Shown: positions 32,165-39,424 of the stretch, piece after piece
Layout: each line of letters starts with the position of its first letter
Position numbering within the stretch: the stretch's first letter is position 1
Virus record (IMG/VR): IMGVR_UViG_3300049733_000051
Coordinates: 1 to 40,572 of that record
Length of the DNA: 40,572 bases
Reading direction: 5' to 3' (one strand)
Origin: a virus
Notes under the pieces: generated by a model
Databases searched by the model: none
The model's input: only the letters and a program-made list of their open reading frames with translations
Told to the model about the DNA's origin: nothing
Made by a program: the position numbers and the translations under genes

Positions 32165-32285
32165 GTCCTGCACGACAAGTCGGCCTGATCGCTGGCGCGT
32201 GGCGCTGCTGGGAACCCGCGTACCCCCGCGCGGCTCGCTGCTGTGGTGGCAGTGGGGGCGCTGTGTGGCCAGCGACAGGCCGTCG

Positions 32286-33044
32286 TCATCCAACCACCAA
32301 CTGATACTCTGGTCGGGTCGGATCGTTGGGTTGATCGAGGGGATGCGGCAGCGATCCTCCAGGCACACACGTCACCAGTGATCGCCGCGCGAAGGTCAGC
32401 TCCAAGGTATCAGCCGGCGCACAGAAGTTGTTGGCGTGGACGTGGACGAGCTCGAACGACCGCCGCATCCCGCAGACAAACCGCTCGAGCGGCTCGAGGT
32501 GCTGATCGATCTCGTGGCACTCGATGATGAGCCCCACGAGCCGATCCTGATGCGCAAGGATGTCCGGCAGAATCTCCCACTCCGCTCCGTCGATGTCGAT
32601 CTTGAGCAGGAGCCGGAAGCCGGAGAGCCGAGAGAGGGCGGCGCCAACGTGTGTGGTGGCTGGTGCACGTGCCCCGATGCGCTCGCGGTAGTGGGTCGCG
32701 TGCTGTGAGAAAAACGCTTCGTAGTCGCGCCAACGATGCCAGCGGTTGCGCACATACCGCCACGGCATCCTGCCCAGCATCCACTCCGCGAGGTGCGCCA
32801 CGAAATCTCGACGCCAGCCCGCGCCAGAGATGGTGTGATCGTAGGCATGGACCGGCAGCGGCTTCATTCTGTGAACGTCGCGCTCAAAGGTCCAGTTCGG
32901 CCCGAGGCCCATGCTGACGAAGCCGTCCGCGTAGGTCACGAGCGACGCGGGCAACACATAGCCACCGTCGTGGTCGCTGCCGAGTCGGATCATGTGTTCG
33001 ACGGCGACGGGCGCTAACCAGGCTGGAAGAGAGGCTGCGGTCAT
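32286..33044 (-). CDS. FkbM-like methyltransferase
   Basis: A 252-residue protein from ATG 33044 (the open frame reaches a TTG at 33080). Motifs fit Methyltransf_21/FkbM enzymes: IRLGSDHDGGYVLP (19-32), LLLKIDIDGAEWEILPDIL (146-163, D150 and E155) and LIIECHEID (172-180). Such enzymes O-methylate sugars or other hydroxyls using S-adenosylmethionine. It is one of only two long minus-strand genes, next to the repressor, as expected for a gene expressed apart from the lytic set (a possible lysogenic-conversion gene). No clear ribosome site is seen. Confidence 0.75.
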   Translation of the reverse strand: MTAASLPAWLAPVAVEHMIRLGSDHDGGYVLPASLVTYADGFVSMGLGPNWTFERDVHRMKPLPVHAYDHTISGAGWRRDFVAHLAEWMLGRMPWRYVRNRWHRWRDYEAFFSQHATHYRERIGARAPATTHVGAALSRLSGFRLLLKIDIDGAEWEILPDILAHQDRLVGLIIECHEIDQHLEPLERFVCGMRRSFELVHVHANNFCAPADTLELTFARRSLVTCVPGGSLPHPLDQPNDPTRPEYQLVVG

Positions 33045-33085
33045 GGGCAGCACGAGAGCAAATCTGTCACCAGATCGCAAGCGTA

Positions 33086-33113
33086 AAACGTATGGGACGA
33101 TGGTCGTACGTTT
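33086..33113. promoter_or_regulatory. Inverted repeat AAACGTA-N14-TACGTTT
   Basis: AAACGTA (33086-33092) and TACGTTT (33107-33113) form a perfect 7-bp inverted repeat, with centres about two helical turns apart, upstream of the minus-strand methyltransferase. It looks like an operator for a dimeric protein. The adjoining ATCTG/CAGAT repeat (33062-33066/33071-33075) could be a second, weaker structure. Confidence 0.35.
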
Positions 33114-33199
33114 CAGCGCGAAGGTTCAGGCTGTGGAGACTTCGGTCTGACTGCTGAAATGGTTGTGCAAAAAATTTCGCGGATTAGCCCTGATCCCGA

Positions 33200-33229
33200 G
33201 TGACAGAAATATTAAATCCGTCTTAATGT
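33200..33229 (+). promoter_or_regulatory. Candidate promoter for small HTH-like gene
   Basis: GTGACA (33200-33205) matches the -35 consensus in five of six positions. TAATGT (33224-33229) is a modest -10 at 18-bp spacing in the most AT-rich stretch of the window. It would drive the frame starting at 33294 behind a strong AGGAGG. Weak support. Confidence 0.3.
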
Positions 33230-33293
33230 GTGCCACTCGTTACCTAAGCGATAACCCGTACGAAGTTTTCGCAAACCAGGAGGCGACTCTCCC

Positions 33294-33479
33294 ATGCGTC
33301 GTACTGATTCCCGTGTTCGGCCTCATCCCGATGCGCGTCTAGCCAGGCTGCGCGAACTGTTTCCGGCGCTCACGTCTCGACAGTTGAGGGTGGTTCTCGC
33401 TTGGGGGGAGCGATTCTCCGTCGCTTCAGTTGCGCGATCGTCTCAATCAGCAGGTCCCGGTCGGCGTCGTCCAGCCTGA
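33294..33479 (+). CDS. Small LuxR/sigma-like HTH protein (possible)
   Basis: A 61-residue frame with a very good ribosome site (AGGAGG, 10 bases before the ATG). Residues 12-48 (PDARLARLRELFPALTSRQLRVVLAWGERFSVASVAR) resemble a LuxR or sigma region 4 type HTH. The last ~36 codons lie antisense to the 3' end of the repressor gene. The resemblance could be chance, but the ribosome site and AT-rich leader argue for expression. Confidence 0.4.
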   Translation: MRRTDSRVRPHPDARLARLRELFPALTSRQLRVVLAWGERFSVASVARSSQSAGPGRRRPA

Positions 33480-33817
33480 GGACTTCACTGACGAGCGACC
33501 GATCAGTCAAGCGATGCGTCGCGATGGCTGACGGCGAGGTGTGGCTCACGCGGCGGTCCTGTCCAGAGCGGCGTTGCTTGGCGCGGCGCTCCGTGTAGGC
33601 GCTGATGCCGGGCTGCAGGAGTTGGTACGCGGAGATCCCGAAGAAGTCCGCCATGCGATCCCAGTACTTCAGCGGAAACTCCCGGTGATCTTCCTTCATG
33701 ATTTTGCTGATCCAGCTCTCACTTTTCCGGCACCAATCCGCCAAGTCCTTCCGCGTGAGCCGACGCCCTTTCAGCAAGGCGTCGATGTTCGCTTTCATCT
33801 GACGATTCGCCTGCATA
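33370..33817 (-). CDS. XRE-family repressor
   Basis: A 148-residue protein from ATG 33817 (the open frame starts at a TTG at 33861; ATG 33799 is also possible). A Cro/CI-type HTH spans ~18-65 (RRLTRKDLADWCRKSESWISKIMKEDHREFPLKYWDRMADFFGI). The C-terminal half is basic then acidic (SLVSEVLRLDDADRDLLIETIAQLKRR) and lacks the S24 LexA-like protease domain. It is divergent from the Cro-like gene, the usual arrangement of a phage immunity switch. It overlaps a small plus-strand gene at its 3' end. Confidence 0.75.
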
Positions 33818-33890
33818 GATGTCACTGGATCTATCACGAAAGCGCATGGCACCCGCGCCAAGGGCCGAATTTATTGCGTGAACAGAACTA

Positions 33891-33920
33891 TTGACACCAG
33901 CGCCAAGTCGCGCTTATACT
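33891..33920 (+). promoter_or_regulatory. Strong promoter of Cro-like gene
   Basis: TTGACA (33891-33896) matches the -35 consensus exactly and TATACT (33915-33920) matches the -10 in five of six positions, with an 18-bp spacer. The start of transcription should fall at about 33926-33928, at the ATG of the Cro-like gene, implying a leaderless or nearly leaderless mRNA. Confidence 0.7.
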
Positions 33921-33927
33921 CACGTCC

Positions 33928-34188
33928 ATGCAGTCAGGACCCACACAGTTCAAGGATTGGATGCATCGGCGCCGCTTCCTGCAACGGGAAGCGGCCGATT
34001 ACTTCGGCTGGCATGAGACGTACATCTCGCAGTTGCTCAGCGGCGCTCGCACGCCTGGACTGGACAACGCCGTCCAGATCGAGCGCCAGACGGGCATTCC
34101 TGTTGAGGCATGGATGCCAAGCGAGTTGGACAAAGCCAACGAAAACGGTGCCAAGAACGGCTCTAAAACCAAGTTGCACAAGGCGTAA
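33928..34188 (+). CDS. Cro-like HTH regulator
   Basis: An 86-residue protein. The XRE-type HTH is clear (DWMHRRRFLQREAADYFGWHETYISQLLSGARTPGLDNAVQIERQTGIPVEAWM). A short basic tail follows. It faces the XRE repressor across a ~110-bp shared control region, typical for Cro versus CI. Its promoter is strong and no ribosome site precedes the ATG, consistent with leaderless translation. Confidence 0.75.
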   Translation: MQSGPTQFKDWMHRRRFLQREAADYFGWHETYISQLLSGARTPGLDNAVQIERQTGIPVEAWMPSELDKANENGAKNGSKTKLHKA

Positions 34189-34194
34189 AGCGTC

Positions 34195-34317
34195 ATGCCA
34201 TTTGGTGTACATAACGTGTCCTATCGGGCGTCAGCCCACTTGGCATCGGCGCTAAGTTGCGGGATTTTCTTCGACAAACCGGCGGGTGGGCGCCTCACTC
34301 TAGCACGGGTGGCGTGA
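34195..34317 (+). CDS. 40-residue hypothetical protein
   Basis: A frame of 40 residues (MPFGVHNVSYRASAHLASAL...) that fills the gap between the Cro-like gene and the next gene, and ends one base before the next start. The middle is mildly hydrophobic. No ribosome site is clear, and the gap might instead be untranslated leader. No family is recognised. Confidence 0.35.
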   Translation: MPFGVHNVSYRASAHLASALSCGIFFDKPAGGRLTLARVA

Positions 34318-34318
34318 G

Positions 34319-34612
34319 ATGCCCTACCTCGACTCGCTGACGCCGGCCTTGCCCTTTTCTGAACCCACGACCTCGCGTGAGGCGGCGGTGGCGGCGCAGG
34401 ACTTTGCGGCCTCTCAGCGCTCGCGGGTGCTGGCGTGGCTGCGGGACCGCTGGTCGCATGGCGGGACGCAGAAAGAGGCGGCCGAGGCGCTGGACATCGC
34501 GCGGCAGAGTGTGTGCCCGCGGTTCGATGAACTGGAGAAGTCGGGGGACATCATCCGCTCGGTGTCTGAGCGCAGGCTGCGGTGCCGAGTCTACTTCGTG
34601 GTGAGGCGATAG
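34319..34612 (+). CDS. Winged-HTH DNA-binding protein
   Basis: A 97-residue protein. A winged helix covers ~36-95 (VLAWLRDRWSHGGTQKEAAEALDIARQSVCPRFDELEKSGDIIRSVSERRLRCRVYFVV). It is a small early regulator of a type found next to phage recombination and replication genes. It abuts the ParB-like gene. Confidence 0.65.
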   Translation: MPYLDSLTPALPFSEPTTSREAAVAAQDFAASQRSRVLAWLRDRWSHGGTQKEAAEALDIARQSVCPRFDELEKSGDIIRSVSERRLRCRVYFVVRR

Positions 34613-35587
34613 ATGCGAGTCAAGTTGGTGGACATCGTCTTCGGTGCCGGCACGCAAGTGCGCGCGGCCATCAACGATCAGCTCGTGACGGACTACGCCG
34701 AGCGAATGGCGGAGGGCGTGGTGTTCCCGGCGATCGTGCTGTTCCACGATGGCAACGCGCACTACTTGGCTGACGGGTTCCATCGGTTTCTGGCGGCACA
34801 GCGGAACCAGTTCCCAGACATCGACTCCGACGTTCACGCAGGCACCAAAGAAGACGCGCTGTGGTTCGCGTTGGGGGCTAACAGGGCCAACGGTCAGCGA
34901 ATGACGCTGCTCGATAAGCAGCACGCTGTTGCCATTGCGTTGAACACCTGGCCGAACAAGATGCAGCGCGAGATCGCTGAACAGGTCGGGTGTCACCCAA
35001 GCCTTGTCTCCGAGGTGTACCGAAAGTCTACCGGTAGTGAACCTGTACTGCGCGGCCGCGCGTTGCAAACCAAAGAGAAGCGTGACCGCGTGCGCGATCT
35101 GATTGCTGGCAGCAACATGGGCGCGGAGTCGATTGCCAGAGAGGCCAAAGTGAGCCGCACATTGGTGACGGACGTGCGCGTCGAAATGGGGCTGTCTCGC
35201 GTGAGCACGAAACCGGTCGATGTCTTGGCGCGGCGCGAGCGCATGCGCGACATGGCGGCTGATGGCTACACGTCGCGCCAGATTGCGAGCGAGATCGGGC
35301 TTGATGTTTCGACAGTTGGGCGCATTGCCAAAGAGCATGGCATCGACGTGCCGGCCGATCGGGTCGTTGGCAAGACCACGAAGAAGCACGACTCCAACCG
35401 CATCGTGCAACGCATGGTGATGGACGCAGAGAACCTCTGCGCCGACGTGAATCTGATTCAGTTTGCCGACTTGGACCGCTCGCAGATCGCGCACTGGGTG
35501 CAGTCGCTGAACGAGTCCCGTGACCAGTTGGGTGGCTTTATTCGACGTCTGATGAAGGAGCACAAGAATCATGGCGAAGCAGCCTAA
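34613..35587 (+). CDS. ParB-like nuclease-domain protein
   Basis: A 324-residue protein. The N-terminal ParB/sulfiredoxin domain is at ~1-95 (TQVRAAINDQLVTDYAERMAEGVVFPAIVLFHDGNAHYLADGFHRFLAAQR), with DGFHR as the conserved core. Two HTH segments follow (~118-140, NKMQREIAEQVGCHPSLVSEVYRK; ~165-190, IAREAKVSRTLVTDV) and a third near 215-245. Phage ParB-like proteins include nucleases, ATP-dependent enzymes and partition proteins. Repeated HTH units suggest sequence-specific binding. It overlaps the next ParB-like gene by 17 bases. No ParA is seen. Confidence 0.7.
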   Translation: MRVKLVDIVFGAGTQVRAAINDQLVTDYAERMAEGVVFPAIVLFHDGNAHYLADGFHRFLAAQRNQFPDIDSDVHAGTKEDALWFALGANRANGQRMTLLDKQHAVAIALNTWPNKMQREIAEQVGCHPSLVSEVYRKSTGSEPVLRGRALQTKEKRDRVRDLIAGSNMGAESIAREAKVSRTLVTDVRVEMGLSRVSTKPVDVLARRERMRDMAADGYTSRQIASEIGLDVSTVGRIAKEHGIDVPADRVVGKTTKKHDSNRIVQRMVMDAENLCADVNLIQFADLDRSQIAHWVQSLNESRDQLGGFIRRLMKEHKNHGEAA

Positions 35588-36389
35588 GACCGCCACCGCG
35601 CGCACGTCCAAGGTCGGGCGTGTCTCGATCGCGAAGATGCGGGTTCCGCCGGCTGGTGTCTCACAGCGCAAGTTCAGCAGGGCGCAGGGTGAAGAGATCG
35701 CGTCCAATCTCGATCTCGATAAGCTCGGGTTGCCCATCGTGAACGTGCGCGACGGGATCCCGTGGGTGCTCGACGGACAACACCGGATCTATGCGCTCAA
35801 AGAAAACGGCTTTGAGGCGTACGAGATCGAGTGCGAGATTTACGAAGGACTGTCGGACGCCGAGATGGCCGACATCTTCTTGGGCCGCGATGATCGGCGG
35901 CCTATCAACGTGTTCGAAAAGTTTCAGGTGGCGTGTACTGCGGAGCGCAAGCGCGAGACGGACATTCGCCGGACCGTGGAATCGCAGGGCCTGAAGATCA
36001 GCCAGACGAAAGATGCCGGGTGTATCGGCGCTGTTGGCGCACTCGGGCGCGTGTATGACCGCGCTGGCGCCGCCGTGCTCGGTCAGGCGCTGCGCACGAT
36101 TCGCGATGCCTACGGCGGCGATCCGAATGCGTTCGACGGGGAACTGATACAGGGGCTGGGCCTCATTTACAACCGCTACAACGGCAAGACCGATGAGAAG
36201 GCGCTGGCGACGGCGCTCAGCGCTGCGGCGCATGGCGTGCGCGGCCTGATGCGTCGCGCGGAAGCCCAGCGTGAGCGGACGGGCAATCAGAAGTCGCACT
36301 GCGTGGCGGCCACCGTGGTTGACATCTACAACAAGGGCCTCGGGCCTCGAGCTGGCAAGCGGTTGCCGACGTGGTGGAAAGAGGCCTAG
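35571..36389 (+). CDS. DUF6551/ParB-like protein
   Basis: A 272-residue protein. The core IPWVLDGQHRIYALKENGFEAYEIECEIYEGLSDAEMADIFLGRDDRRPINVFEKF is the hallmark of DUF6551 ParB-like phage proteins, with the DGQHR motif at ~67-71. A basic N-terminal tail (~1-20) and helical C-terminal half follow. Its start lies within the end of the first ParB-like gene. The two may act together on phage DNA; partition or nuclease function cannot be separated from sequence alone. Confidence 0.7.
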   Translation: MAKQPKTATARTSKVGRVSIAKMRVPPAGVSQRKFSRAQGEEIASNLDLDKLGLPIVNVRDGIPWVLDGQHRIYALKENGFEAYEIECEIYEGLSDAEMADIFLGRDDRRPINVFEKFQVACTAERKRETDIRRTVESQGLKISQTKDAGCIGAVGALGRVYDRAGAAVLGQALRTIRDAYGGDPNAFDGELIQGLGLIYNRYNGKTDEKALATALSAAAHGVRGLMRRAEAQRERTGNQKSHCVAATVVDIYNKGLGPRAGKRLPTWWKEA

Positions 36390-36393
36390 CGTC

Positions 36394-36633
36394 ATGGCTG
36401 ACATTTCCCCGGCGCGTCGATCAGCAATGGCGGACAGTCGCGGACGGCGGCCTCTGCCTCCAGGTACTGATCGAGTGTCGATCGCAGGGTCTCAAGGTCT
36501 GAGCGAGCAGGACGTGATCGCGGAGCTGTGCGGCGATCAGGTTTCTTTCGAAGGCTCGGCCGAAACGCAAGGACGTTTGATCGCCGAGGCGATTGTGGCG
36601 GCGGTATACGGGAGTCATCGCTCATATGAGTAG
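36394..36633 (+). CDS. Small hypothetical protein
   Basis: A 79-residue protein (N-terminus basic and disordered, C-terminal half helical: SEQDVIAELCGDQVSFEGSAETQGRLIAEAIVAAVYG). It overlaps the next start by eight bases. No family is recognised. Confidence 0.5.
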   Translation: MADISPARRSAMADSRGRRPLPPGTDRVSIAGSQGLSEQDVIAELCGDQVSFEGSAETQGRLIAEAIVAAVYGSHRSYE

Positions 36634-37039
36634 CTCACCCGTTCAGTCTCGCCGCACGCCCGATCTGAGCCAAGTGCGGACTTCGACGTTGCGGGCTGAC
36701 GTGCGTCGAAAATCGACGCCGCTCGAGAATGCGGCCGGAATCATCGAGATGACGCCACAGCAGATTGCCTCGGTGTGTTTTGACGAATCGGTGATCGGCG
36801 CGGGGTTGACGAACAAGGAGATCGCGGCGGCGCTGGACGTGAACGAGTCGATTGTCGGCCGCTGGCGGAACGTGGACGCGCGGGAGACGCCCTCGCTGTT
36901 CTACGTGTTGAAGCTCGGGCCGGACTTCACGCGGCTGTTATTTCGCGGCTTCTCACGGCGGTACGGCTGGGGGCAGAAGTCGCTGCTGGATGTCGTGGGG
37001 GCCCTCGGGGATCTGGTGGTCACGGTATCGGAGGAGTGA
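36626..37039 (+). CDS. HTH-containing hypothetical protein
   Basis: A 137-residue protein from ATG 36626. The middle contains an HTH-like segment (AGLTNKEIAAALDVNESIVGRWRNVDARETPSLFYVLKLG). The N-terminal ~40 residues are basic and polar. It is probably a DNA-binding early regulator. No close family is recognised. Confidence 0.6.
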   Translation: MSSSPVQSRRTPDLSQVRTSTLRADVRRKSTPLENAAGIIEMTPQQIASVCFDESVIGAGLTNKEIAAALDVNESIVGRWRNVDARETPSLFYVLKLGPDFTRLLFRGFSRRYGWGQKSLLDVVGALGDLVVTVSEE

Positions 37040-37042
37040 GCC

Positions 37043-37162
37043 ATGAACAAAGTCCTGTGGATGCCTGACGAGGACGATCCCCACGAGGGATCCGGGGCGA
37101 TCTCGTGGATGGCGGTGCTGATCGCGCTGGCGTTTGGCCTGATCGCGGTGCTGTGGCGATGA
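37043..37162 (+). CDS. 39-residue membrane protein
   Basis: A frame with a strong ribosome site (GGAGGAG) whose product has an acidic start (MPDEDDPHEGSG) and one C-terminal transmembrane helix (WMAVLIALAFGLIAVLW). It is ATGA-coupled to the next gene. A small single-pass membrane protein of unknown role. Confidence 0.55.
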   Translation: MNKVLWMPDEDDPHEGSGAISWMAVLIALAFGLIAVLWR

Positions 37163-37386
37163 GCGTCCATCCCTTTCGCAAGCCGGAGGTCGATCCGTGG
37201 CCGTCTGTGGAGGACGCCCGCGAGGACCTGTGTCCCTGGTGCGAAGCGATGCCGACAGAGCGGCACACGCCGCCGTGTCCGCTCTACGCCCCGGCCTTTG
37301 ACGAACTCTCGTGGTGTGACGCGTGCGGGACTGAATTTTTGACACGGTGTGCGTGCGATGGGCACGACGACTGCGAGGAGAGGTAA
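37159..37386 (+). CDS. Small zinc-binding protein
   Basis: A 75-residue protein with two metal clusters: CPWCEA...HTPPCP and CDACGTEFLTRCACDGHDDC. The rest is acidic. It shares one base with the Sak4-like gene start (TAATG). It probably binds zinc and acts as an adaptor; no named family is recognised. Confidence 0.6.
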   Translation: MSVHPFRKPEVDPWPSVEDAREDLCPWCEAMPTERHTPPCPLYAPAFDELSWCDACGTEFLTRCACDGHDDCEER

Positions 37387-38429
37387 TGGCTGGATTTCAA
37401 CGCGCGAAGGCTGAACAGGCCGCGATCAAGATGGGCATCTATGGACCTCCGGGGGCGGGGAAGACGTTTACCTCGCTGCTGATGGCCGAAGGACTCGCCG
37501 CGCTGAGCGGCAAGCGGATCGCCTACGTCGATACCGAGCGCGGGACGGACTTCTACTGCAAGGCGGTGGCGAATCGCGCGGTGCATCCGGAGGCGTTCGA
37601 CTTCGACGCACTCTATACGCGCAGCTTGACCGAAGTCGTGGCGGCGGTGAAGGCGCTCAAGCCGGACGTCTACGGCGTCGTGGTCATTGATTCCATTACG
37701 CATCTCTGGGAGGCCGCGATGGCCGCCTACACCGGAGCCAAGACGAAGCAGGGCGGGATTCCCATGCACGCATGGGGACGCATCAAGCGCCCGTACAAGG
37801 AACTGATGACGCTGCTGCTCAACTCGCCGATGCACGTCTTCATCCTTGGCCGTCAGGGCAACGTGTTTGAGGAAGACGAAGAAACCGAGGAACTCAAGAA
37901 GGTCGGCGTCAAGATGAAGGCCGAGGGCGAGACGCCGTACGAGCCGCACGTCCTCATTCGGATGGAGTCTGAGCGCCCGCAGAAGACCAACGAGGTCGCC
38001 ACGATCTACGCCTACGCCGAGAAGGATCGCACGGGTGTACTGTCAGGGCGCTCGTTCGCGAACCCGACGTACAAGACGCTCATCGAACCCATCATCGGAC
38101 TACTGGGTGGCACACAGGCCCGTACGGCCACTGAAGACGAGGCCGCCGTCATGGATGCCGAGGCGCTCGAGCGCGATGACCGGGACCGCGCCTCACGGTC
38201 CAAAGACCTGTTACGCACCATGAGCGCCAAGATCGACCTCGCTTCCACAGTGGCTGACGTGCGCGGGGTTGGGAAGGAAATCACGCCCAAGCTCAAGGCG
38301 CAGATGCTGCCGGTCGATGTCGCGTTGCTGCGCGAGCACTACTTGGCCCGAGAGAACGCCATCAAGGCGCAAGCGGCTGAGAACAACAAACTCGACGCGG
38401 AGATCGCGTCTGGCGAAAAGGTGAACTAG
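37386..38429 (+). CDS. Sak4-like RecA-fold ATPase
   Basis: A 347-residue protein. Walker A GPPGAGKT (20-27), AYVDTERGTDFY (46-57) and Walker B VVVIDS (98-103) define the AAA_24/Sak4 type RecA-like ATPase that supports phage single-strand annealing and recombination. Residues ~150-220 add GRQGNVFEEDEETEELKKVGVKMKAEGETPYEPHVLIRME, typical for phage versions. The C-terminal third is helical and charged. It is coupled by overlap to the NinB-like gene, supporting a recombination role. Confidence 0.8.
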   Translation: MAGFQRAKAEQAAIKMGIYGPPGAGKTFTSLLMAEGLAALSGKRIAYVDTERGTDFYCKAVANRAVHPEAFDFDALYTRSLTEVVAAVKALKPDVYGVVVIDSITHLWEAAMAAYTGAKTKQGGIPMHAWGRIKRPYKELMTLLLNSPMHVFILGRQGNVFEEDEETEELKKVGVKMKAEGETPYEPHVLIRMESERPQKTNEVATIYAYAEKDRTGVLSGRSFANPTYKTLIEPIIGLLGGTQARTATEDEAAVMDAEALERDDRDRASRSKDLLRTMSAKIDLASTVADVRGVGKEITPKLKAQMLPVDVALLREHYLARENAIKAQAAENNKLDAEIASGEKVN

Positions 38430-38863
38430 TGAGCCGGAGCCCGCAGTACCAGTTCGTGGGTCCGGTGGCGCTGGACGGCAAGCTGGATGCCGATGTGCGC
38501 GTGCAGGTCGCGGACTACATCCGGACATTTGCCGGCGAAACCATCGAACTCAACGTCCGGAAGTACAAGTCGAAGCGGTCGCTGGCGCAGAACGCGCGGT
38601 ACTGGGCGCTCTTGACGTGCGGGGCGATCTCGCTGTGGGAAGACCCATCACAGACGGAGGTCTTGCACGAGGAGATCGCGCATCTGCTGTTGGCGTTGCC
38701 GCCGTGCGAGAAGACCGGCCTTCGGCGCCGGATGCGGACGCCGAAGCTCAATACGTCGGAGTTCTCGGTCTACATGGAACGCGTGCAGGACAAGTTGATC
38801 GAGTTGGGGGCTGACCTGTCGGATTGGGACGACTACACACGACGCTTCGCGGAGGCAGCATGA
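38429..38863 (+). CDS. ninB: NinB-like recombination protein
   Basis: A 144-residue protein with GTG start. Features of NinB/Orf family proteins are visible: TIELNVRKYKSKRSLAQNARYWALLT and RTPKLNTSEFSVYMERVQDKLIELG. In lambda, this protein replaces RecFOR in loading recombinase on SSB-coated DNA. It lies directly after the Sak4-like ATPase, a common phage pairing. It shares ATGA with the next gene. Confidence 0.8.
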   Translation: MSRSPQYQFVGPVALDGKLDADVRVQVADYIRTFAGETIELNVRKYKSKRSLAQNARYWALLTCGAISLWEDPSQTEVLHEEIAHLLLALPPCEKTGLRRRMRTPKLNTSEFSVYMERVQDKLIELGADLSDWDDYTRRFAEAA

Positions 38864-39048
38864 CGAGACGCTACTGCGAGATGTGCGATGAGTGGTACGG
38901 CGCGGCGGTGCGTGAGTGCCCCGCGTGCGGCGACGAAACCGTGAAGGCCGACATTGAACCGCCCGAACCGGACGGCGAAGCCTTCCGCGGCGGGGAAGCC
39001 GCCGCGTACGAGCGCGAACAGATGTCAGCGGCTCAGAGGCTCAAGTGA
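38860..39048 (+). CDS. Zinc-ribbon small protein
   Basis: A 62-residue protein: CEMCDEWYGAAVRECPACGDE (two CxxC pairs) then an acidic helical tail. Probably a zinc-ribbon adaptor; no specific family. It is ATGA-coupled to ninB and GTGA-coupled to the next zinc protein. Confidence 0.6.
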   Translation: MTRRYCEMCDEWYGAAVRECPACGDETVKADIEPPEPDGEAFRGGEAAAYEREQMSAAQRLK

Positions 39049-39203
39049 CCCACGCGGAGCGGAAGAAGCGCGAGTACCACGCCTTGCGCGAGGAGCACGT
39101 CTGCGTCGATTGCCGATGTGCGGATGTCTATCGGCATGTGCGCTGCGCCTTGTGCCGGTGTATCCGGGCCATGCGGGCTCGAGCGAAGCGGAGGGCGGCA
39201 TGA
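39045..39203 (+). CDS. Zinc-finger small basic protein
   Basis: A 52-residue protein from GTG 39045. It contains CVDCRC and VRCALCRC pairs within a highly basic protein (ERKKREYHALREEH, RAMRARAKRRAA). The arrangement suggests a nucleic-acid-binding zinc finger. It follows a similar gene and precedes another. Confidence 0.55.
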   Translation: MTHAERKKREYHALREEHVCVDCRCADVYRHVRCALCRCIRAMRARAKRRAA

Positions 39204-39424
39204 CCAGCCACGATCTGACGGCGCGCGGGTTTCGGAAGCACAGCGTCTTGCCGCAGGCGTGGACCTACTGCCCCTCCTGCAAGGGTTATCGCTGGTTTGT
39301 GTGGTGGGTGGGACCGCAGCATGGGTGGACGGTGACGACGTGCGCGGGTTGCCAGCAGGTTGAGCATCACGATGAGGCCTTCGTGGCTCGGCAGCCGATT
39401 GTGCAGCACCAGAGGACGGCATGA
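39200..39424 (+). CDS. Zinc-ribbon small protein
   Basis: A 74-residue protein with CPSCKGYRWFVWWVGPQHGWTVTTCAGCQQ, two CxxC pairs on a Trp-rich beta framework (a zinc ribbon). The flanks are histidine-rich (QVEHHDEAF). The ATGA overlap joins it to its neighbours. The function is unknown. Confidence 0.6.
   Translation: MTSHDLTARGFRKHSVLPQAWTYCPSCKGYRWFVWWVGPQHGWTVTTCAGCQQVEHHDEAFVARQPIVQHQRTA

Noticed and set aside
32165-32285. Gene in the gap between the late block and the minus-strand methyltransferase
   Set aside because: Only a GTG frame without ribosome site or protein-like sequence is present. It probably holds the 3' ends of the converging transcripts.
34295-35737. 480-codon minus-strand open frame
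   Set aside because: It lies opposite the ParB-like genes, which have clear motifs. The minus frame has no domain features.
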